Positions 9,124 through 18,030 of a DNA stretch of 64,000 bases are shown one piece after another. The notes below the pieces were generated by a model. The model was not told the origin of the DNA. It did not search any database and worked only from the letters and a program-made list of their open reading frames with translations. The number at the start of each line of letters is the position of its first letter. The stretch's first letter is position 1. Source of the DNA: Pseudomonas sp. FP453 (GTDB lineage: Bacteria > Pseudomonadota > Gammaproteobacteria > Pseudomonadales > Pseudomonadaceae); the NCBI RefSeq assembly GCF_030687495.1, contig NZ_CP117435.1, positions 2,360,501-2,424,500 on the forward strand, written 5' to 3'. The position numbers and the translations under genes are program-made.

Positions 9124-10092
9124 TCAGTGTGCGTAGAGATGGCGGTTGACCACCGCACGCGGCGGCGGCGCGGTGCCGTCCCAGAAATCGATGATCTGTT
9201 GCAGCGCCAGCAGGCCCACGCGGTCACGGGCTTCGGCGGTGTTGGCGCCGACGTGGGGTGTCGCCACCAGTGTCGGCAAACCCCACAGCGCCGAGTCCGC
9301 CGGCGGTGGTTCGGGGTTGAAGGTGTCGAGGCCGGCGCCGGCGATTTGCCCGGTGCTCAGGGCATGGACCAGCGCTTCGGTGTCGATCAGTTCACCGCGC
9401 GCGGTGTTGATCAGGATCGCGCCCGGGCGCATGCGCTTGAACTGCGCCGCGCCAAACAGGTTGCGGTTCTGCTCGGTCAGCGGGCAATGCAGGCTGATGA
9501 TATCGCAGCTGGCCAGCAGCTCATCCACGCTGTTGACCCGCTCGACATTCGGCAAGTCCGCCAGGTAGGGATCAAACACCTTGATGCTCATGCGCAACGG
9601 GGCCACCAGGTCCATGAGGATCTGGCCGATGGCGCCCAGGCCGACCAGGCCGAGGGTCTTGCCGGACAGTTCGATGCCCACCGAGGTGGCTTTGTCCCAA
9701 TGCCCGTCACGCATGCGCGCATCGAGCAGGGCGGTCTGGCGCGCCACGCTGAACATCAGGGCCAGGGCGTGCTCGGCCACCGATTGTGCGTTGGCGCCGA
9801 GGGCGATAGTCACCGGGATCTGGCGCTCGGCGGCGGCGGCGATGTCGATGGTGTCGTAGCCCACGCCGTGCTTGGCGATGATTTTCAGCGCGGCCGAGGC
9901 GTTGATCATCTCCCGGGTCAGCTTGCCCTGGCGCACGATGATCGCGTCCGGTTGTTCGCGGGCAATGATCGCCGTGAGTTCATCGGCGGGTGCATAGGGC
10001 GTGGTGGGGATGATGCGTACGCCGTGGGCAGCGGCGTGGGCCATGGCGTCGGCGGTCAGTTCCGGGCCGGTCAGCAGGAGGGTTCGGGTCAT
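9124..10092 (-). CDS. D-isomer-specific 2-hydroxyacid dehydrogenase
   Basis: A 322-residue NAD(P)-dependent oxidoreductase. Visible: the Rossmann motif GLVGLGAIGQ (about residue 150), the substrate-binding Arg in INTARGELID, the catalytic Glu in GLDTFNPEP and the catalytic His in ATPHVGANT, all in the family order. The ATG at 10092 follows an AAGGTG ribosome site; the frame could be read further upstream but that stretch is AT-rich intergenic DNA. It reduces a 2-keto acid or oxidises a D-2-hydroxy acid. It is divergent from the RraA-type aldolase gene and co-directional with the MFS gene. Substrate unknown; phosphoglycerate dehydrogenase is unlikely because the ACT domain is missing. Confidence 0.88.
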   Translation of the reverse strand: MTRTLLLTGPELTADAMAHAAAHGVRIIPTTPYAPADELTAIIAREQPDAIIVRQGKLTREMINASAALKIIAKHGVGYDTIDIAAAAERQIPVTIALGANAQSVAEHALALMFSVARQTALLDARMRDGHWDKATSVGIELSGKTLGLVGLGAIGQILMDLVAPLRMSIKVFDPYLADLPNVERVNSVDELLASCDIISLHCPLTEQNRNLFGAAQFKRMRPGAILINTARGELIDTEALVHALSTGQIAGAGLDTFNPEPPPADSALWGLPTLVATPHVGANTAEARDRVGLLALQQIIDFWDGTAPPPRAVVNRHLYAH

Positions 10093-10392
10093 TGTGCGCA
10101 CCTTGGTTTTCTTGTCTGTGTGCAGTTGGCGGCGTATTGCGGCGCTCAACAGTGGTTGAAAGCTAGCATAATGAAATGGCGTTGCAATAAATAAATTTAA
10201 CCGCGCCGTTTTGAACGACGTTGGATTAGTGGAAAATCCCAATGGAATCTAACGTTTATTCGGGTTTAAGATTTTTTTCAGCGCAGAGTGTTGGGGTTTT
10301 GAATCCGGTTTTAGCCTTGCTGGCTGCAAATCATGATGTTAATTTTGAAATGACGTTTCAAAACAACATAAAAACCAGCAGAGGAATACCCC
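10093..10392. other. AT-rich divergent promoter region
   Basis: About 300 bp between the divergent dehydrogenase and aldolase genes, clearly more AT-rich than its neighbours. It holds a strong dyad at 10343-10363 (listed separately). No gene is supported here. Confidence 0.6.
10343..10363. promoter_or_regulatory. Perfect inverted repeat upstream of the RraA-type gene
   Basis: TTTTGAAA-tgacg-TTTCAAAA, 8-bp arms with a 5-bp spacer, ending 29 bp before the start codon. It is a candidate operator for the IclR regulator of this locus. Confidence 0.5.
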
Positions 10393-11067
10393 ATGTCCAT
10401 CGGATTCAGAGTGCTCAAGCAGCAACGCAAGGTCGCCGCCGAGTGGGTCGAGCGCTACCGCAGCGTGCCCGTCGCCAATATCAGTGATTCGATGCACCGC
10501 ATGACCGCCGGCGGCGCGAGCTTGAAACCGATGCATCGCAGCGGCGTGCTGGTGGGCCCGGCGTTGACCGTCAAGGCGCGCCCCGGGGACAACCTGATGC
10601 TGCATCACGCGCTGGATATCGCCCAGCCCGGCGACGTCATCGTGGTGGATGCCGGCGGCGACCTGAGCAACGCGCTGATCGGCGAAATGATGGTGGCGTA
10701 TGCGATCAAGAAAGGCGTGGCCGGCATTGTGATCAACGGCGCGATTCGCGATGCGGCGAGCATTGGCGCCGGGGAGTTCCCGGTGTTTGCGGCGGGTATC
10801 ACCCATCGCGGCCCTTACAAGGACGGCCCGGGCGAGGTCAATGTGCCGATTGCCCTGGCCGGCATGGTGATCGAGCCGGGCGACCTGGTGATCGGTGATG
10901 AAGACGGCTTGCTCTGCGTGCCGTTCGACCAGGTCGCCGAGGTGTATGATCGCGCCCACGCCAAACATGCCGCCGAACAGAAGCAACTGGAACAGATTGC
11001 GCTGGGCGAAAACGACCGAACCTGGGTCCTTAAATCCCTTATACAAAAGGGCTGCGAGTTTATTTGA
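10393..11067 (+). CDS. RraA-family aldolase-like protein (HMG/CHA aldolase type)
   Basis: A 224-residue protein of the RraA/MenG fold. It shows the substrate-binding core GDVIVVDAGGDLSNALIGEMMVAYAIKKGVAG and the IVINGAIRD motif, whose Arg-Asp pair binds pyruvate enolate and metal in 4-hydroxy-4-methyl-2-oxoglutarate / 4-carboxy-4-hydroxy-2-oxoadipate aldolases. Such enzymes cleave to pyruvate plus a second keto acid. The GAGGA ribosome site sits 7 nt before the ATG. A metabolic role is more likely than RNase E inhibition because of the catabolic neighbours (dehydrogenase, acid importer, IclR). Its stop overlaps the start of the MFS gene that follows. Confidence 0.82.
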   Translation: MSIGFRVLKQQRKVAAEWVERYRSVPVANISDSMHRMTAGGASLKPMHRSGVLVGPALTVKARPGDNLMLHHALDIAQPGDVIVVDAGGDLSNALIGEMMVAYAIKKGVAGIVINGAIRDAASIGAGEFPVFAAGITHRGPYKDGPGEVNVPIALAGMVIEPGDLVIGDEDGLLCVPFDQVAEVYDRAHAKHAAEQKQLEQIALGENDRTWVLKSLIQKGCEFI

Positions 11068-12281
11068 ATCCTGCGTCTACCACCCGCTGGCCCACGCCGA
11101 TCCGCGCGCTGCGCCATCGTAATTTCCAGATCTACTTTGTCGGCCAGGGCCTCTCCACCCTGGGCAAATGGGTGCAACAGGTCGCGCTGTCATGGCTGGC
11201 CTATCATCTGACGGGCTCGGCGGTGCTGCTGGGGGCGATTGCGTTTCTGACGCTGTTGCCGCAGTTGCTGGTCGGGCCGCTGGCGGGCGCCTGGTCCGAC
11301 CGCCACGACAAGCGCCGCCTGCTGATGGCGGTGCAGGCTGTCCTGGCTGTGCAATCGCTGGTCCTTGCGGTGCTCACCTGGCAACAGTGGATGGGCCGCG
11401 AGGTGATCATCGCCATGGCGCTGCTGCTGGGTTTGCTCAATGCCCTGGAAACGCCGTTGCGCCAGGCCTTGATCGCCAGTTTCGTCGATGAGCCCAAGGA
11501 CCTGCCCAACGCCCTTGTGCTCAATGCCATGCTGATCAACGCCGCGCGCTTTATCGGCCCGCCGCTGGCCGGTTTGCTGATCACCTGGAGCGGCGAGGCC
11601 GGTTGTTTCCTGCTCACGTCCATCGCCTTTGGCATGCTGTTGATCGGCTTGGGCAAGGTGCAAAGCCGCGCGCAGGTGCGGGCGCAGGGTTCGACCGGGG
11701 AGATCTTCCGCGAAGGGTTGCGCTATTTGTGGAACACCCGGTCAATCCGCCGCCTGCTGATCAGCGTGGTGATGGTCAACCTGTTGGCGTCCTGCTACAC
11801 GGTGCTGCTGCCGATCCTGGCCAAGCACGCCTTCAGCGGCGATGCCCAAACCCTCGGCTGGCTGTGGGGCGCGGCGGGAGCCGGCGCGTTTGTCGCGACG
11901 ATTTTCCTGGCGTTCGCCGGCAGTTCATCGAGCCTGAGCCGCATCATCGTGATGGGCACGGTGGTGTGCGCGATGTCGTTGTGTGCGGTGGCGGCGAATC
12001 CGCCGTTGGGGTTGACCCTGGCGGCGCTGGCCGGGCTGGGATTCGGCATCACCGTGAGCAATGTCAGCAGCAACATGACCCTGCAAAGTGCCGCGCCGGA
12101 AGCGCTGCGCGGGCGGGTGATTGCGTTTTATATCGCCATGCGTTTCGGCTTTGAAGCGATTGGTGGCCTGCTGGCCGGGCTGTTGGCGGCGGCGCTGAGC
12201 GTGCAGTGGACACTGCTGCTGGCTGGGGCTTTGCTGGGGATCTATCAGTTGATCAGTTGGCGCATGAGCCCTCGACGCTGA
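11064..12281 (+). CDS. MFS transporter (enterobactin-exporter-like, MFS_3)
   Basis: A 405-residue inner-membrane protein with 10-12 hydrophobic segments, opening FPTPIRALRHRNFQIYFVGQGLSTLGKWVQQVALSWL-like (RNFxxYFxGQxxSxxGxWxQ is the hallmark of this EntS/DUF894 subfamily) and the loop GPLAGAWSDRHDKRRLL. Start is a TTG at 11064 that overlaps the aldolase stop (TTGA), which implies translational coupling. Family members mostly act as exporters of siderophores or drugs, so a link to the upstream catabolic gene by function is unclear; the overlap shows only that they are co-transcribed. Confidence 0.82.
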   Translation: MNPASTTRWPTPIRALRHRNFQIYFVGQGLSTLGKWVQQVALSWLAYHLTGSAVLLGAIAFLTLLPQLLVGPLAGAWSDRHDKRRLLMAVQAVLAVQSLVLAVLTWQQWMGREVIIAMALLLGLLNALETPLRQALIASFVDEPKDLPNALVLNAMLINAARFIGPPLAGLLITWSGEAGCFLLTSIAFGMLLIGLGKVQSRAQVRAQGSTGEIFREGLRYLWNTRSIRRLLISVVMVNLLASCYTVLLPILAKHAFSGDAQTLGWLWGAAGAGAFVATIFLAFAGSSSSLSRIIVMGTVVCAMSLCAVAANPPLGLTLAALAGLGFGITVSNVSSNMTLQSAAPEALRGRVIAFYIAMRFGFEAIGGLLAGLLAAALSVQWTLLLAGALLGIYQLISWRMSPRR

Positions 12282-12289
12282 CGTCGAGG
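12270..12289. terminator. Hairpin at convergent gene ends
   Basis: CCTCGACG-ctga-CGTCGAGG overlaps the last codons of the MFS gene, between it and the convergent chemoreceptor gene. There is no U-tract on either strand, so it is at best a weak or Rho-assisted end. Confidence 0.35.
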
Positions 12290-12303
12290 GCCCCACGGTC
12301 ACG

Positions 12304-14247
12304 TCAGTATTTGAACCGACCCACCAACCCTTTGAGCTGACCGGAAATATCCGTCAACCGACCCGAGCCGGTCTGCGCCGAGTGGGCGAAGCCTTCGACC
12401 AGTTGCGCATCGGCATGGATCTGCGCGATGTGCCGGTTGATCTCTTCGGCCACCTGGTGCTGCTCTTCGGCGGCGGTGGCGATCTGGGTGTTCTGGTCGC
12501 GGATCGAGTCCACCGAGCCGCGGATCTTGTCGAAGCTGTCGCGGGCCTGCTGGATGCGTTCCACGCTGGTGTGGGACACCAGCAGGCTGCCCTGCATCTG
12601 CTGGGTGACTTCCTGAGTGCGGCGGGCGAGGTTGCCCAGCAGGCTGTCGATCTCGCCAGTGGAGTCGGCGGTGCGGCGGGCGAGGGCGCGCACTTCGTCG
12701 GCCACCACCGCAAAACCACGGCCCTGATCGCCGGCGCGTGCGGCTTCGATCGCTGCGTTGAGCGCCAGCAGGTTGGTCTGCTCGGCAATCGAGCGGATGG
12801 TGTCGAGGATGGTGTTGATGTTCTGGCTGTCCTGCTCCAGCAACTGCATGGTCTGGGTCGACTTTTGCAGGTCTTCGCTCAACTTGAGCACGCTGCCGGT
12901 GGCTTCGCCGATGTGCTGCTGGCCGTCGTGCACGTCGCGATAGCCTTCGTCGGCACTGGTGGCGGCGGCGCTGCACGAGCGCGCGACTTCGTTGGCGGTG
13001 GCGACCATCTCGTTGAACGCGGTGCTTACCAGTTCCACGGCTTCACGCTGGCGGCCAGCGGCCTGGTTCATGTTGTTGGCCACGGTGCTGGTATCGGCGG
13101 CGGCGCTTTGCAGGTCGGTGGAAGCGCTGCCGATGCGTTGCACCAGTTGCGCAATCGCGCCGAGGAACTGGTTGAACCAGCCGGCCAGGGTCGCGGTTTC
13201 GTCCTTGCCTTGCACGGTGAGTTTGCGGGTCAGGTCGCCTTCACCTTCGGCGATTTCCTGCAGGCCGTCGGCAACGCTGCGGATGGGGCGCACGATCATG
13301 CTGGCAAAACTTGCACCGACCAGGGCGAAGACCACGGCGAGGGCCGCGGCGATGGCAGCGATCAACCAGGTCAGGCTCGACGCGCCGGCCATCACTTCGT
13401 CGCGTTTGATCAAGCCGATAAAGCGCCAGCCGAGGTCTTTGGAGCTGACCACGTTGGCCATGTAGGGCACGCCGTTGATCTCGATCTGGGTGGCGCCGTC
13501 GGTGCGCTTGGCCAGGTCGGCGTATTGCGGGCCGAGGTCGGCCAGGGGCTTGAAGTTGTGCTTGGCATCGCTGGGGTCCACCAACACGTTGCCGTTGGCT
13601 TCCACCAGCATCAGGTAGCCGCTGTCGCCGAGCTTGATGTTGCGCACCAGTTCGGTGAGTTGCTTGAGCGACACGTCCAGGCCGACCACACCGAGGATAT
13701 TGCCGGTGGCGTCGGCGACGGTGCGCACGGTGCCGATCAGCACCACGTCATCCGGTGCCCAGTAATACGCGCCGGTGCGCACGGTGTTGCCCGGCGCGGC
13801 CACGGCGGCCTTGTACCAGGGGCGTTGGCGCGGGTCGTAGTTGTTCAGTTTGGTGTCGTCGGGCCAACTGGCGTAGCCGCCGTCGCTCAGGCCCAGGGAC
13901 AGGTAGGCGGTGCTCGGGTGGCTTTTGGCGAACTGGTCAAAGATGTCCAGCAGCGCTTGGTTGGTCGGGGTCAGGGGGATTTGCGCGGCGTCGGCACCGG
14001 CGTAGCTTTTCAGGTCTTTGGCGGCGGCGATGCGTGGGTCTTTGGCGACAAATTCGACGTTCTGGCTGATGCCGTCGAAGAATTGCTTCATGCCGTTGTC
14101 GATCTGGCGGATTTCACGGCTGCTGCTGTCGACGAAATTGGCCTCGGCCGCATCCCGCAGGTTCAGTACCACCAGCACGGCCACCAGGATCACCGGCACG
14201 CACGCGATAGCCGCAAACGCCCAGGTCAGCTTGTGTTTGATATTCAT
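12304..14247 (-). CDS. Methyl-accepting chemotaxis protein with dCache sensor
   Basis: A 647-residue chemoreceptor. Order: cytoplasmic start, TM1 (residues ~10-30), periplasmic double-Cache domain (~35-280), TM2 (~285-305), HAMP (~310-360), and the cytoplasmic signalling hairpin with the canonical tip [20 protein letters not shown] (~515-535). The sensor contains YDPRQRPWY (residues 137-145), which resembles the Y-R-W-Y half of the amino-acid-binding dCache motif; a later Asp in GVVGLDVSL also fits, but the middle Asp is not obvious. So amino acids or amines are plausible ligands. It controls flagellar motor bias through CheA/CheW. It stands alone, convergent to the MFS gene. Confidence 0.93.
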   Translation of the reverse strand: MNIKHKLTWAFAAIACVPVILVAVLVVLNLRDAAEANFVDSSSREIRQIDNGMKQFFDGISQNVEFVAKDPRIAAAKDLKSYAGADAAQIPLTPTNQALLDIFDQFAKSHPSTAYLSLGLSDGGYASWPDDTKLNNYDPRQRPWYKAAVAAPGNTVRTGAYYWAPDDVVLIGTVRTVADATGNILGVVGLDVSLKQLTELVRNIKLGDSGYLMLVEANGNVLVDPSDAKHNFKPLADLGPQYADLAKRTDGATQIEINGVPYMANVVSSKDLGWRFIGLIKRDEVMAGASSLTWLIAAIAAALAVVFALVGASFASMIVRPIRSVADGLQEIAEGEGDLTRKLTVQGKDETATLAGWFNQFLGAIAQLVQRIGSASTDLQSAAADTSTVANNMNQAAGRQREAVELVSTAFNEMVATANEVARSCSAAATSADEGYRDVHDGQQHIGEATGSVLKLSEDLQKSTQTMQLLEQDSQNINTILDTIRSIAEQTNLLALNAAIEAARAGDQGRGFAVVADEVRALARRTADSTGEIDSLLGNLARRTQEVTQQMQGSLLVSHTSVERIQQARDSFDKIRGSVDSIRDQNTQIATAAEEQHQVAEEINRHIAQIHADAQLVEGFAHSAQTGSGRLTDISGQLKGLVGRFKY

Positions 14248-14391
14248 GACATCTCCCGCAGGGTACTTATTAGAGTTGGCAAGGCGGAGGAAAGCGAAGA
14301 GCGTCGCATGTGTTGTTTTTAGAGGGGATAGCCCATGCGTACCCCCGGTATATCGACCGGTGGGTCACGCACTTTAGGCCGTTGGCAGGGT

Positions 14392-15282
14392 TTAACCGAT
14401 GCGCTCGCCACCCAGGGCATCACGCTGCATCGATTGCAGGTTTTTCTCGATGGTTTCGCAGATGGTGTCCATCTGGATCTGGTGCTCGCTGGAGTTGAAC
14501 GGGCTTTGCAGGTCGGTGCCGATGCGCTCGATGGCCAGCAACATGAAACCCACCACCGTCGAGGCCAGCGGGGTGAACCAACCGAGGGATTCCACCAGGC
14601 CCACCGGCACGATCAGGCAGAACAGCGAGATAAACAGGCGCGGGAAATACACGTAGGGGTAGGGCAGCGGCGTATTGGCGATACGCTCCATGCCGCCCTG
14701 GGCGTTGGACAAATCCACCAGGGTCGACTCCAGCCGCGCCAAGCGGATGCTGTCCAGGTGGCCGGCCTTGTATTCCTTGGCCAGCAAGGCTGCCGAGCCG
14801 GTGAGGATGTCGTTGGCGAAGTTGTTGGTGGTGCCATTGCGCGCGAACTCTTCGCTGGGGATGAATGCGCGCACCTCATCGGGGCACGGCTGGCCCTTGA
14901 GGTGCGCGGCCAGGCAGTTCACATAGGCCACATGCCGACGCAACAGCGTGGCCTTGACCGGGTTGACCTCGCTGTCGGGGTCATCCAGCAGCGTCAGCAC
15001 CTGGCGCGCAAAACTGCGCGAATTGTTGACCATCGCCCCCCACAGCGTGCGCGCCTCCCACCAACGGTTATAGGCGCTGCTGTTGCGAAAACTGATCAGC
15101 ACCACCAACGCCGAACCGAGCAGGGTCAGGGGCATCAGCGGCAGGTTGATCTTGTAGGTGAGGAACAGCATGAAATCCACCGTGACGGCGACATCCCACA
15201 GCAACAGCCAGAACAGGGCCCAGCCTACATAGCCCATGGTCTTGATGATCAGGCGGTATTTTTTGACGATGGCAGCTTTCAA
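14392..15282 (-). CDS. Bestrophin-family channel protein
   Basis: A 296-residue membrane protein of the bestrophin/UPF0187 family (E. coli YneE type). Landmarks are the N-terminal membrane segments (TMGYVGWALFWLLLWDVAVTV and INLPLMPLTLLGSALVVLISFRNSSAYNRWWEARTLWGAMVNNSRSFAR in shortened view), where FRNSSAYNRWWEAR is the family signature, and a later hydrophobic pair around residues 205-245. Bacterial bestrophins form pentameric ion channels, often cation-selective. Length agrees with the family. It is a single-gene unit with an upstream gap of about 130 bp to the divergent antitoxin gene. Confidence 0.88.
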   Translation of the reverse strand: MKAAIVKKYRLIIKTMGYVGWALFWLLLWDVAVTVDFMLFLTYKINLPLMPLTLLGSALVVLISFRNSSAYNRWWEARTLWGAMVNNSRSFARQVLTLLDDPDSEVNPVKATLLRRHVAYVNCLAAHLKGQPCPDEVRAFIPSEEFARNGTTNNFANDILTGSAALLAKEYKAGHLDSIRLARLESTLVDLSNAQGGMERIANTPLPYPYVYFPRLFISLFCLIVPVGLVESLGWFTPLASTVVGFMLLAIERIGTDLQSPFNSSEHQIQMDTICETIEKNLQSMQRDALGGERIG

Positions 15283-15413
15283 ACGACGACCTCGCGGCGA
15301 GCGGTGGGCAAGAGTGCCTTAGGTCGGACGTGGGTTTGGGGGGAAAGGTTCGCTGGGGGGAGAGCGGAAACGAACGCCATGCTATGCTTCGACGGCTAAC
15401 TGAGGAGTTTCCA

Positions 15414-15677
15414 ATGACTAGTGCAGCCCATGAAACCATCGCCAATAAAGTGCGCAAGATGGCTGAAATTCATCATGTCACCGCCGAACGTGACGGTATA
15501 AGCCGAATGGCTGTGGCGATCACCGGCCTGGCTGGCGATGTGGTCGAGTTGGATGGTGTGGAGCAGTTGTTGGTGAACCTCAAGAGAAAGGGGGTTCTGA
15601 GCAAGTCAGAAACCCTGGCTCTCCAAGGCAGCTATCTTCAGGAAAAGCGCCGTTTAAAGAAGCAACTCAGCGCATGA
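15414..15677 (+). CDS. Putative antitoxin of the Fic toxin
   Basis: An 87-residue, charged, helical protein with the start chosen at the ATG 7 nt after GAGGAG (an upstream extension is open but lacks a ribosome site). Its stop overlaps the start of the fic gene by 4 nt (ATGA), the layout of class I Fic modules in which a small antitoxin inserts a helix into the toxin's ATP site. The C-terminal half, LKRKGVLSKSETLALQGSYLQEKR, resembles the Leu/Gly-rich, S-x-x-E-containing helix of VbhA-type antitoxins, but the match is loose. The role is inferred mainly from position, size and overlap. Confidence 0.6.
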   Translation: MTSAAHETIANKVRKMAEIHHVTAERDGISRMAVAITGLAGDVVELDGVEQLLVNLKRKGVLSKSETLALQGSYLQEKRRLKKQLSA

Positions 15678-16420
15678 TGTTTGATCCCTTCGGTGATTTT
15701 GAAACCGCTGGATATCTTCAAAACACCCTCCAACTCAAAGACCCTGCCGAAGTCAAAGAATCCGAGCATCTTTCGTTTGAGTTGAGCCTGGAAGAGGCGC
15801 TTGAGTTTCTTGCCAGGAAAAAACCTATCGACTACAGGTCGGTGCTCAAAGTGCACGAGATCCTGTTTTCGGGTTTCTATCCCTGGGCGGGCAAGGATCG
15901 GAACGAGCTTGTACCGCATCTCGCGGTTTTCAAAGGCTCCGAAAAAGATCCTTACCGTACCGTCTTCGAGCATCCAGGCTCAATCAAGCTCTCAGTCGAC
16001 TATGCACTTGAATTGGCGTCGAACAAAAAACGCTTTCGCGACAATCCAGGCGATGTAATGGGCCAGCTAGCCTTCGCCCATCCTTTTCTGGATGGCAACG
16101 GACGTACGATTTTGCTGGTGTTTATGGAGCTCTGTTATCGAGCCAGGTTCGCGATTGAATGGCACAGAACAAACAAGGATGACTACCTCAGGGCGCTCAG
16201 CGAGGAGATTGAGTCACCGTTCAAAGGGCATCTGAGTCATTACTTGAAACCCTTTGTGGTGGACATTGCCGACCGTGACGAGTGGGCAGCAATGATCGGT
16301 GGCATCAAAGGGTTGGATGGGCTTGATAAGGAGGGGATTACCTACGAGAGCCTGGACAACCCCGAGGTTCAACACATCTACAACACTTACAGAGGGCGGT
16401 TGATTCCACCTTTGGAGTAA
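15674..16420 (+). CDS. fic: Fic-domain AMP-transferase (toxin)
   Basis: A 248-residue Fic/DOC protein. The active site HPFLDGNGRT begins at residue 136 and matches HPFx(D/E)GNGRx(R/T), with the catalytic His and the phosphate-binding loop intact except that the last Arg of the canonical motif is replaced by Ile (RTI instead of R-x-x-R variants). The N-terminal FYPWAGKDRNE motif (residues 68-78) is typical of the Fic core. Such enzymes AMPylate target proteins, in known cases gyrase or topoisomerase IV. The C-terminal ~60 residues continue as helices without a recognisable domain. Base composition is slightly lower in GC than the neighbours, consistent with mobility. Paired with the antitoxin just upstream. 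Confidence 0.88.
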   Translation: MMFDPFGDFETAGYLQNTLQLKDPAEVKESEHLSFELSLEEALEFLARKKPIDYRSVLKVHEILFSGFYPWAGKDRNELVPHLAVFKGSEKDPYRTVFEHPGSIKLSVDYALELASNKKRFRDNPGDVMGQLAFAHPFLDGNGRTILLVFMELCYRARFAIEWHRTNKDDYLRALSEEIESPFKGHLSHYLKPFVVDIADRDEWAAMIGGIKGLDGLDKEGITYESLDNPEVQHIYNTYRGRLIPPLE

Positions 16421-16428
16421 CCCTTCCT

Positions 16429-16728
16429 TTACCGTTGGGCAAGAATACTGGCCAGCAACCCGGGAAACCGCTCCTCAAGATCTTCCGCCCGCAACGCATT
16501 CATATGCGTAGTCCCCACACTCCGCGTCTGCACCAACCCCGCGTCACGCAACACGCGAAAGTGGTGGGACATGCTCGACTTGGGCCGCCCACCATCCAAT
16601 TCGCCGCAGGTGGCTTCGGCTACGCCGGCCAGGCAGCGCACGATTTCCAGGCGCACCGGGTCGCTCAGCGCATAGAGCACACGTTCTAGGGTAAGGTCTT
16701 GGACAAGGGGGTGTTTGAAGGCTCGCAT
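16429..16728 (-). CDS. ArsR-family transcriptional regulator
   Basis: A 99-residue winged-helix repressor. The HTH is clear: LERVLYALSDPVRLEIVRCLAG (helices 1-3), GRPKSSMSHHFRVLRDAGLVQTR (recognition helix and wing). No Cys metal site of the classic ArsR CxC type is present, so it likely senses an organic or redox signal. It is divergent from xenA with a 92-bp gap; the same arrangement is common beside ene-reductases, so it probably represses xenA and itself. The gap contains ATAGTTCGATTACCATCGAACTAT-like symmetry (arms ATAGTTCGAT / ATCGAACTAT at 16763-16787), a good operator candidate. Confidence 0.88.
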   Translation of the reverse strand: MRAFKHPLVQDLTLERVLYALSDPVRLEIVRCLAGVAEATCGELDGGRPKSSMSHHFRVLRDAGLVQTRSVGTTHMNALRAEDLEERFPGLLASILAQR

Positions 16729-16762
16729 GAAATGAATGATAACAGGGGGGTATCGCTGAATA

Positions 16763-16787
16763 CTATAGTTCGATTACCATCGAACTA
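16763..16787. promoter_or_regulatory. Inverted repeat in the arsR-xenA divergent promoter
   Basis: ATAGTTCGAT and ATCGAACTAT form 10-bp arms separated by about 4-5 bases, in the gap between the divergent regulator and xenA. Position and symmetry suit binding by the ArsR-type dimer. Confidence 0.6.
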
Positions 16788-16820
16788 TCGAATCAACCAT
16801 CACTTTGCCGGAGTCGTCCC

Positions 16821-17912
16821 ATGGCCGCTTTGTTCGAACCCTACACACTCAAAGACGTCACCCTGCGCAATCGCATCGCCATCCCGCCGATGTGCCAATA
16901 CATGGCCGATGACGGCATGGTCAACGACTGGCACCACGTGCACCTCGCGGGCATGGCCCGTGGTGGGGCAGGGCTGGTGGTGGTCGAGGCCACTGCCGTT
17001 GCGCCGGAAGGCCGCATCACCCCGGGTTGCACCGGGATCTGGAGCGATGCCCACGCCGCGGCGTTCGTGCCCATTGTCAAAGCCATCAAGGCTGCGGGTT
17101 CGGTGCCGGGCATCCAGATCGGTCACGCCGGGCGTAAAGCCAGCGCCAACCGCCCGTGGGAAGGCGATGACCATATGGCCGCGTCCGACCCGCGCGCGTG
17201 GGAAACCATCGCGCCGTCGGCGATTGCCTTTGGTGCGAACCTGCCGCAGGTGCCACGCGCCATGACCCTGGACGACATCGCCCGCGTGCGCCAGGACTTC
17301 GTCGATGGTGCGCGCCGTGCCCGTGACGCCGGTTTTGAATGGATCGAGCTGCACTTCGCCCACGGTTACCTGGGTCAGAGTTTCTTCTCGGAACACTCCA
17401 ACCAGCGCACCGACGCCTACGGCGGCAGCTTTGACAACCGCAGCCGCTTCCTCCTGGAAACCCTGGCCGCCGTGCGTGAAGTCTGGCCAGAAAACCTGCC
17501 GCTGACCGCCCGTTTCGGCGTGCTGGAATACGACGGCCGCGACGAGCAGACCCTCGCCGAATCCATCGAACTGGCCCGCCGCTTCAAGGCCGGTGGCCTG
17601 GACCTGTTGAGCGTCAGCGTCGGCTTCACCATTCCCGACACCAATATCCCGTGGGGCCCGGCATTCATGGGGCCGATTGCCGAGCGTGTGCGCCGTGAAG
17701 CGGGTATCCCGGTGACCTCGGCTTGGGGCTTTGGTACGCCGCAACTGGCAGAAAGTGCCTTGCAGGCTGGGCACCTGGACCTGGTTTCGGTTGGCCGGGC
17801 CCATTTGGCTGATCCGCATTGGGCGTACTTCGCGGCCAAGGAGCTGGGCGTCGAGAAGTCGTCGTGGACCTTGCCGGCGCCTTATGCGCACTGGTTGGAA
17901 CGCTACCGCTAA
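16821..17912 (+). CDS. xenA: Xenobiotic reductase A (old-yellow-enzyme family)
   Basis: A 363-residue FMN ene-reductase that reduces activated C=C bonds, quinones and nitrate esters with NADPH. From memory it is nearly identical along its length to Pseudomonas XenA: NRIAIPPMCQYMADDG with the redox-tuning Cys (residue 25), the substrate-binding His pair in IQIGHAGRKAS, and the FMN-binding tail DLVSVGRAHLADPHWAYFAAKELG. The C-terminal Trp-containing end (HWLERYR) completes the active site of the partner subunit, and it is intact. Divergent from an ArsR regulator, followed by an intrinsic terminator, so monocistronic. Confidence 0.95.
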   Translation: MAALFEPYTLKDVTLRNRIAIPPMCQYMADDGMVNDWHHVHLAGMARGGAGLVVVEATAVAPEGRITPGCTGIWSDAHAAAFVPIVKAIKAAGSVPGIQIGHAGRKASANRPWEGDDHMAASDPRAWETIAPSAIAFGANLPQVPRAMTLDDIARVRQDFVDGARRARDAGFEWIELHFAHGYLGQSFFSEHSNQRTDAYGGSFDNRSRFLLETLAAVREVWPENLPLTARFGVLEYDGRDEQTLAESIELARRFKAGGLDLLSVSVGFTIPDTNIPWGPAFMGPIAERVRREAGIPVTSAWGFGTPQLAESALQAGHLDLVSVGRAHLADPHWAYFAAKELGVEKSSWTLPAPYAHWLERYR

Positions 17913-17934
17913 GGCTTGCGCCAGCGTTTTAGGA

Positions 17935-17958
17935 GCCACTCGCAAGAGTGGCTTTTTT
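17935..17958 (+). terminator. Intrinsic terminator of xenA
   Basis: GCCACTC-gcaa-GAGTGGC followed directly by six T, 22 bp after the xenA stop codon. Confidence 0.9.
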
Positions 17959-18008
17959 GTGCCTGGCGTTTATCAATTCGATACAAACCGGTTACCCAAA
18001 AAATAGTG

Positions 18009-18030
18009 AATGAGAACGCATATCAATAAT
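18009..18030. promoter_or_regulatory. Fur box candidate
   Basis: AATGAGAAcgcaTATCAaTAAT matches the outer parts of the pseudomonad Fur consensus (AATGAGAAT-ATTATCATT type). It sits about 80 bp before the receptor start codon, which fits iron repression and also argues against translation starting at the ATG inside the box (18010). Confidence 0.6.

Noticed and set aside
12382..14322. Long plus-strand frame opposite the chemoreceptor
   Set aside because: Antisense shadow of the MCP gene; no domain features and a skewed composition.
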